From assembly GCA_002238485.1 (NCBI GenBank), contig MPMG01000008.1:1-64000 (forward strand): DNA of 64,000 nucleotides. The letters are read 5' to 3'. Origin of the DNA: Chloroflexi bacterium bin20. GTDB taxonomy: Bacteria; Chloroflexota; Anaerolineae; Aggregatilineales; Phototrophicaceae. Below are positions 59,184-64,000 of this stretch, piece by piece (the first letter of the stretch is position 1; every line of letters starts with the position of its first letter). The translations under genes were made by a program, and so were the position numbers. The notes beneath the pieces were generated by a model. That model had not been told where the DNA came from, made no database searches, and saw only the letters and a list, made by a program, of their open reading frames with translations.

Positions 59184-61949
59184 TCAGCGCGCCGCCGCCA
59201 GCGTATGACAGGCCGGGCACGATCCGTCTGGACGGATTATGGCATAGCCGCCCTGGGGATCGCTGTCGTAGCGCGTAAAGTCGATATTCCAGACGATGAA
59301 CAAACGCACCGCGCCGCTGTTGGAGGCGATGATGGCTGCTTGCGCCAGCCAGTCGGCTTGCTGCTGGACGGTCGTCTTTGCGCCCCAGGCGAATCCCGAA
59401 GGCAAAGAGCCATATCCCTGTGATGTAACATAACCCATCTCGGTAAAACAGAGCGGTCGGTCGGGAATAATGCTGAGGTAGCCGACCAGCATGCCGCTGT
59501 AAAAGTAGCGCGTATAATAGTTGTCGCCGCGTGGGTCGCCGGTCTCTTGGCTGGGCGGCACGATACCTTCGTTATAATGGACGCCAACGCAATCCATATA
59601 CTCGACGCCGCCAGCCGCCACCACCTCGCGCAGCCAGGTATTGTCGGGCACGACTCGCCCTGGAATAGCCGCGCCGGTGGGGGCGGGCGCCGCGCTGATC
59701 ACCAGCACATTGGGGTTGGCGTTTTTGATCTGCTGATAAGCCGAACGCAGCATGTTCGCATAGGCAGTGCCGCTGATCTGCCCTTGGGGCCATTCGCGGT
59801 CGAGGTTAGGCTCGTTCCACACTTCGATTGCATCCGCGCCCCAAGATGCCACGCGCCCCAGCCAATGGGCGAAGTCGCTCACATAGCCAGCGCCTCCCTG
59901 ACTCAACTCATCGGGATAGCCGACTGCGCTGATGAGGATCTTGAAGCCGTTACCATGCACTTCCTGAATTTTGCTGTGCATATCGGGCGGACTGCCGCGG
60001 CTGTATTTCACTTGAATCTTCATCCAGGTCATGCCCGCCTGGCGCATGGCGTTGATGGCGCGTGAACTGCTCACCGATGTAACTTGCCCGCCCAGCTCGA
60101 CATGGATGTTGCCGACTGGCGCCGGCGCAGACACGATGGGCGCGGGATTGGTGGTCACGATAGGCGCGGAGACGATCGGCGCCGGCGTGGGGATCGGCGT
60201 CGGACTTGGACTTGGCGTGGCAGTCGCGCGGAAGAGCGGAATCACAGCGCCACCACGCGCGCTGGCATTGCCGAGCTCATCGACCAGCGACCAGTTGATT
60301 GCGTAGTGGCCATCGGGCGCATCCAGCGTGGCGACCAGATCGGCATCGGGACGCGATACGACTTCGTCCACAAGGCCGTCTTCGCCTGCGATCGTCCAAC
60401 GCGCCGAAAACTGGCTGGGCGCAACGACACTCGTCCGCCCGGCGACATAGTCGCGGATGGAACGCAGCAAGCTCTTGCCGTTGGGCACAGCATGCAGGTC
60501 GTCAAAAGCGATGCCGCCGATCGCTCGCGTTTCTATGCGCGCGAAATGATGCCGCAACGTGGCGGCGTCGGTCAGCCAGATGCGCGAGCTTATCGCAGCT
60601 GTGTCATCCACATAGTCCAGCGCGGTGACGCCGCTCTGTGTGTCATAGTTGAAGCGCGCCCGGTAGCCATCCAGCGCGGCATGGAAGACAGCGCCCGGCG
60701 CAAGCGAGCCATCCCGGCGCGTGTCAGCCGACTCCAGGACGAGATCGCCCAAGCCGGCAAATGCGTCATGCCAGCCGACAGGTCGCAGCTTGCCAGCCAC
60801 TTCGCGCGCGGGACGAACGCTGATGCCCAGCAAAAGCTTGTGGCGCGGGATAGACGCGGTCAACTGGCTCAACAGAGAATCGAGTTCGGCGTAGGCGCGC
60901 GGTTCATCCAGCGGACGCAGCTGCACATAATCGGCTGCCGCGCCGACAGCAGCCCAGTCATAAGCAGCGTCTGGATCGCCGCTCGCGGGAATCACCAGGC
61001 CCAGCCGCAGTCCCTGCGCCGAGAATTCATCAGCCAGGGCGAGAACAAAGCCCGCAAAGGCCGCGCGCAACTCGACAAGCAAGCCGCGATAGTCGATGAA
61101 GAGACCTGCAAATTCGTTGAAACTGGCGACATCGCTCAAATGGCGTATATGCGCCGCGCGCAGAGTCGGGTCGGCAAGCAGGGCGGCGACTGTCGCGCTG
61201 TCGATGGCCGCGGGATCGACAAAGTTGCGGATGAGCGGCATGAAGAGGTAGTCGGCATTCGCGCTGCCACCTGGCGCAAGGCTGCCAATCAAGCCGCCGT
61301 CCGCGGTCGGGCGCAATCCAGCCGGGCTGAGTATGTCGGCAATAGCGGCGATTGCGGGGTCGAGGTCTTGACGAACCTCCTGCGAAATCAACACGAGGGG
61401 CGCGGATTCCACCTGCGCAAAGCCCCCCAGCGCCAGCGGCAGGAAGTCTGCCCTGCCCTGCAAGCCGCGCTCGGAGGGCTGGGACGGGATGAAGCGCCAG
61501 GTTTCGCCATCCCAGCCATAGAGCGCCACATGCGGCGGCGCATCGGCGGGCAGCGACAGGTCGATGTGCAAGGCGGCGGGGGCAGTGCCGCGCGTATCCA
61601 GCAACTGCGGGGCTTCAATAGCGTTCAAATGGGCGGGCAACTGCTGCAAGGCGCTGGCGAGTCGGTCGGGCTGGCTGCTTTCGAGCTTGATGGCGAAGTC
61701 GCTTGTAGCGTGGTCGGCGGGCAAGGCAACTGTGAGTCGCTCGTCCAGCGCGATTGCGGGCGCGTCAGTGCTTAGTGGCGTATAGGACAAAGCCAGCAGT
61801 CGCTCGGGCAGGCTGATCGGTGGCAGGAAGAGGGCGAGCCCGATGAGTCCGCCAGCGATGAGCAGCGTGGCCATCGCGATGAGCCAGCATGTGGCGCGCG
61901 GGTAGCGGCGGGGAGGGAGGGAAGAGGCAGAAGCGTAGGTCGAATCCAT
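59184..61949 (-). CDS. Large membrane-anchored protein: degenerate GH18-like domain fused to a clan-A GH domain
   Basis: A 921-residue protein. After one membrane helix (about 20-40) and an outer region comes a GH18/YaaH-like barrel (about 160-510): Phe-Ile-Asp-Tyr-Arg-Gly replaces the DxxDxDxE motif, with Tyr-Asp-Trp-Ala-Ala-Val, Leu-Leu-Gly-Ile-Ser and a late Ile-Gly-Gly-Ile-Ala-Phe typical of that fold. The catalytic Glu is an Arg. A Pro/Thr-rich linker with repeated Pro-Ala-Pro-Ile-Val-Ser follows. The last 300 residues are a GH domain like the next two genes, with Trp-Asn-Glu-Pro-Asn (about 710) and Phe-Thr-Glu-Met-Gly (about 838) intact. ATG 61949 is preferred; TTG 61970 is too close to GGGAG. 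Confidence 0.78.
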   Translation of the reverse strand: MDSTYASASSLPPRRYPRATCWLIAMATLLIAGGLIGLALFLPPISLPERLLALSYTPLSTDAPAIALDERLTVALPADHATSDFAIKLESSQPDRLASALQQLPAHLNAIEAPQLLDTRGTAPAALHIDLSLPADAPPHVALYGWDGETWRFIPSQPSERGLQGRADFLPLALGGFAQVESAPLVLISQEVRQDLDPAIAAIADILSPAGLRPTADGGLIGSLAPGGSANADYLFMPLIRNFVDPAAIDSATVAALLADPTLRAAHIRHLSDVASFNEFAGLFIDYRGLLVELRAAFAGFVLALADEFSAQGLRLGLVIPASGDPDAAYDWAAVGAAADYVQLRPLDEPRAYAELDSLLSQLTASIPRHKLLLGISVRPAREVAGKLRPVGWHDAFAGLGDLVLESADTRRDGSLAPGAVFHAALDGYRARFNYDTQSGVTALDYVDDTAAISSRIWLTDAATLRHHFARIETRAIGGIAFDDLHAVPNGKSLLRSIRDYVAGRTSVVAPSQFSARWTIAGEDGLVDEVVSRPDADLVATLDAPDGHYAINWSLVDELGNASARGGAVIPLFRATATPSPSPTPIPTPAPIVSAPIVTTNPAPIVSAPAPVGNIHVELGGQVTSVSSSRAINAMRQAGMTWMKIQVKYSRGSPPDMHSKIQEVHGNGFKILISAVGYPDELSQGGAGYVSDFAHWLGRVASWGADAIEVWNEPNLDREWPQGQISGTAYANMLRSAYQQIKNANPNVLVISAAPAPTGAAIPGRVVPDNTWLREVVAAGGVEYMDCVGVHYNEGIVPPSQETGDPRGDNYYTRYFYSGMLVGYLSIIPDRPLCFTEMGYVTSQGYGSLPSGFAWGAKTTVQQQADWLAQAAIIASNSGAVRLFIVWNIDFTRYDSDPQGGYAIIRPDGSCPACHTLAAAR

Positions 61950-61974
61950 AGAATCGCGGCCCGCTTGCAACTCC

Positions 61975-62625
61975 CTATCTGAGAGCTAGATTTTGAAGAT
62001 CGGGTACAAGCTCCCCAATGAGCTTTAAGCGTGATTGAGTTTCGGGGTACAAGTACTCTTCAATAGAAACTCCTGGTGAGTTGACAATATATGTTCCGTC
62101 TATGTCATTTTCCAATACTGCACGCTGTTTCTTTGATGGTTTGTCACTACGTAGAATGTCATCACTATTGGGCGTAACCAGATAGACCTGTACATCACGA
62201 GTCTTCGCAAAGCCATGCATTTTAAGTCGCCAAAAGGCAGTCTGAGTTGCACGCTCTCTGAGAGACGACTTGATTGAGAGTATGGCAAGAATCCTATCTT
62301 TGCTTGGCTGGTAAATGGCCAAGTCAACGTCGGGCAGATGACGGCCATATTCCGCAAAATCTATCTCAATGTACTCGTCAAGCGCGCTTAGTGGAAGAAG
62401 CTCAAGATCCAATCCGGCAATTTCGCGCTCCAATACATACCCAACAACTCGTTCCAGACCTTTGCCTTTAACTGACCTCCATGACTGTTCAAAATCCTTT
62501 GTTTCGTGAGGAAACTTATAGTCATGACGGTCGCGCGCAACCGAAAGCAGCTTTGGAATATCGGTGAATTCTGTTCCACCCAATTCCTTGAGGAGAGGTA
62601 CAAAGTCCTTTGCCTTTAAGACCAT
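61975..62625 (-). CDS. Type II restriction endonuclease (PD-(D/E)XK), probable
   Basis: A 216-residue protein with Leu-Pro-Asp99-Val-Asp101-Leu, then Ile-Leu-Ser117-Ile-Lys119-Ser-Ser-Leu-Arg-Glu-Arg, the pattern of EcoRII/NgoMIV-like restriction enzymes in which the usual E/D of the ExK is moved. It overlaps the stop of the DNA methyltransferase by 10 bases, which supports a restriction-modification pair. The DNA site is unknown. GC is lower than in the neighbours. Confidence 0.78.
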   Translation of the reverse strand: MVLKAKDFVPLLKELGGTEFTDIPKLLSVARDRHDYKFPHETKDFEQSWRSVKGKGLERVVGYVLEREIAGLDLELLPLSALDEYIEIDFAEYGRHLPDVDLAIYQPSKDRILAILSIKSSLRERATQTAFWRLKMHGFAKTRDVQVYLVTPNSDDILRSDKPSKKQRAVLENDIDGTYIVNSPGVSIEEYLYPETQSRLKLIGELVPDLQNLALR

Positions 62626-63953
62626 TTCTCTGCCACCAGTATTAGTTCAGTCGGATAAGCCCAGCTGTCTGCATTCACGACCTTTGCAAACCTGCCTGTC
62701 CGTTTATCGCGTGTAGACGGCAGATTCTTGGACGGTATTTCGCGCTTGATTACATCACAGATACGAAAGCCCAAGTCGTCAAGTTGTTCTGCAAATACCT
62801 CTGCATTACGAATCTCGACGCCCTTGAGGCTGGTATTGCCAATCACGATGCAGGCTTTCGCGCCAGGCTTTAGCACACGCTCTAGTTCAAACCATATCTG
62901 ATACATCGCATGGAAGTAGCTGTTTACACTAGATGCTGTTCTTGCGTGTCTTTCTTCAAGCAGCGATACGATATCACCAGCGAGAGTGTTGCGCGGTTCG
63001 TAAGGCCGCTTGCTATTGACCGATCTCACTTCATTCAGCGTCGAGCCAATGAACTCTTTGCGGAAGGCTTTCAAATCCTGCAAGTTCTCAAACCAAAGCA
63101 TCGACAGTTGGTGAAGGTCGGCATATTCGTATGAAGTTACATAAGGTGGCGAAGTTATCATCAGATCAACAGACTCGTTGGCAAGCGGCAGCTTGCGCGA
63201 ATCACCGCACCAAGCAATAGCTTTGAGATTTCGTCCATGCATTATCTCACGAAAAGCCGTGTTGCCCCGCTTCATCATTCTCACCTGCCGCGCAAATGCC
63301 TTCATAACATCAGCAGGCTGCTTTTTGAAATCGCGAGTCGGCTTGTTGCTCTTCTGATGCCAGATTGAACAGTTCTTGAGAATGTTGGAAAATGCACACA
63401 AGAAGAAAAGGCGCAATTCAACTCGTGGGAATTCTTCAATCGCCACTAGCAGCTTCGCCAGGTCGCGCATTTGTTCTTCTTTGAACCAGTACGCGATTCT
63501 TGCGTTGTCGGGCGGCTCGGCGGTAATCGAATTAAATCGACATTCTAAGTCGCTTTGCACTTTGTCAAGCTCGTCAGGGTCGATGTGCTGGATCTTCGCT
63601 TTGCTGATTTGCACAGCTATGGGATTTATATCGACACCGAAGGATCGTCTGTCAGTCACCATTGCCTCTACAAGCGTCGTGCCACAGCCGCAAAAGGGAT
63701 CAAGCACTAGGTCGCCCGGCACAGAGTGTTCGTCAATCAATCGCCGCGCCAACTGCGGAATAAACTTGGCAGGGTAACGATGATAGCCGTGGGTTATGTA
63801 AGTTGTATCCGCTCGCTTGGCGTGCGCAAATGCCCATTCCGGTGAAATCGGCACATCGTCAAAGTCGAAAGCGGCTTCTCGAAACAGCGGCAACCGTCGC
63901 TGCCCCTCAAGCGCATCGGTTTGACTTAGAACTGAAGGTGCATGCAACGCCAT
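62616..63953 (-). CDS. DNA methyltransferase (m4C/m6A) of the restriction-modification pair
   Basis: A 445-residue amino-methyltransferase. The motif order is X (His-Gly-Tyr-His-Arg-Tyr-Pro-Ala-Lys-Phe), I (Asp85-Pro-Phe-Cys-Gly-Cys-Gly-Thr-Thr93), then a 170-residue insertion and IV (Thr-Ser-Pro-Pro-Tyr, about 267-271). TSPPY suggests m4C, but m6A cannot be excluded. It would protect host DNA from the overlapping endonuclease. A TATACT box lies 6 bases before ATG with no ribosome binding site, so the message is probably leaderless. Confidence 0.9.
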   Translation of the reverse strand: MALHAPSVLSQTDALEGQRRLPLFREAAFDFDDVPISPEWAFAHAKRADTTYITHGYHRYPAKFIPQLARRLIDEHSVPGDLVLDPFCGCGTTLVEAMVTDRRSFGVDINPIAVQISKAKIQHIDPDELDKVQSDLECRFNSITAEPPDNARIAYWFKEEQMRDLAKLLVAIEEFPRVELRLFFLCAFSNILKNCSIWHQKSNKPTRDFKKQPADVMKAFARQVRMMKRGNTAFREIMHGRNLKAIAWCGDSRKLPLANESVDLMITSPPYVTSYEYADLHQLSMLWFENLQDLKAFRKEFIGSTLNEVRSVNSKRPYEPRNTLAGDIVSLLEERHARTASSVNSYFHAMYQIWFELERVLKPGAKACIVIGNTSLKGVEIRNAEVFAEQLDDLGFRICDVIKREIPSKNLPSTRDKRTGRFAKVVNADSWAYPTELILVAEKWS

Positions 63954-63959
63954 GACGAG

Positions 63960-63965
63960 AGTATA
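63960..63965 (-). promoter_or_regulatory. -10 box of a probably leaderless methyltransferase message
   Basis: TATACT on the minus strand, 6 bases upstream of the methyltransferase ATG. The nearest -35 (TTAGCG, 18 bases away) is poor. Transcription would begin at or next to the start codon. Confidence 0.45.
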
Positions 63966-64000
63966 CCCTAACTGAGAACTTTCCGCTAAGAGATATTAGA

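Overview
This 64 kb window is ordinary bacterial chromosome: GC-rich, densely packed, with ATG starts behind GGAG-type ribosome binding sites and many ATGA or TGATG gene overlaps. It most likely comes from an uncultured member of the Chloroflexota close to Anaerolineae. That is an inference from several signs: surface proteins with Thr/Pro-rich linkers, a Uma2 protein, a Ccm-type cytochrome c maturation operon next to a bc-type complex with many extra cytochromes, and the overall gene mix. No rRNA is present, so the assignment is not proven.

Layout. 1-8.2 kb: the end of an SH3-domain protein, a tandem hairpin repeat, a DinB-like protein, then a close-packed run hisS - malQ - maltodextrin glucosidase - small acidic protein - tadA, followed by tRNA-Ser(CGA). 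7.3-18.9 kb: mixed genes (LOG-family protein, solute-binding protein, two acetyltransferase-like proteins, tRNA-Asn, coaX, an M20 peptidase, Uma2) and a leftward group corA - rnd - Nudix - UDG. 19.0-20.9 kb: a lone OLD-family ATPase/nuclease of lower GC, probably a transferred defence gene.

21.3-38.2 kb is a respiratory block, all rightward. It holds a mono-haem cytochrome, a Rieske protein, cytochrome b and two more cytochromes c. Two small membrane proteins follow, then an octahaem cytochrome of the hydroxylamine-oxidoreductase family with a membrane partner. It ends with a complete cytochrome c maturation operon (ccmE-F-H-G-I-like, an extra cytochrome lipoprotein, ccmA-B-C and a membrane-anchored protein). 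The octahaem protein and the four mono/di-haem cytochromes are obvious clients of this Ccm system. The CcmE has Cys at its haem-binding position and Phe where Tyr is expected, yet CcmH is retained, so the system looks like a hybrid of standard system I and the C-type variant.

38.3-54.4 kb: an ArsA-like ATPase with an Hsp20-like tail, a VOC protein, an AlkC-type DNA glycosylase, a PHP-domain metallohydrolase, xseA-xseB, a 23S rRNA methyltransferase, an SDR, murJ, rplI, a RodZ-like protein, rimO and RNase Z. 54.4-61.9 kb: a leftward cluster of three related membrane-anchored glycoside-hydrolase-fold proteins and a multi-spanning glycosyltransferase. The middle GH has lost both catalytic glutamates, and the first is fused to a degenerate GH18-like domain. 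62.0-64.0 kb: a lower-GC type II restriction-modification pair.

The best candidates for something new are the octahaem/bc/Ccm block, with its unusual CcmE and CxxCK cytochrome, and the GH / pseudo-GH / glycosyltransferase cluster.
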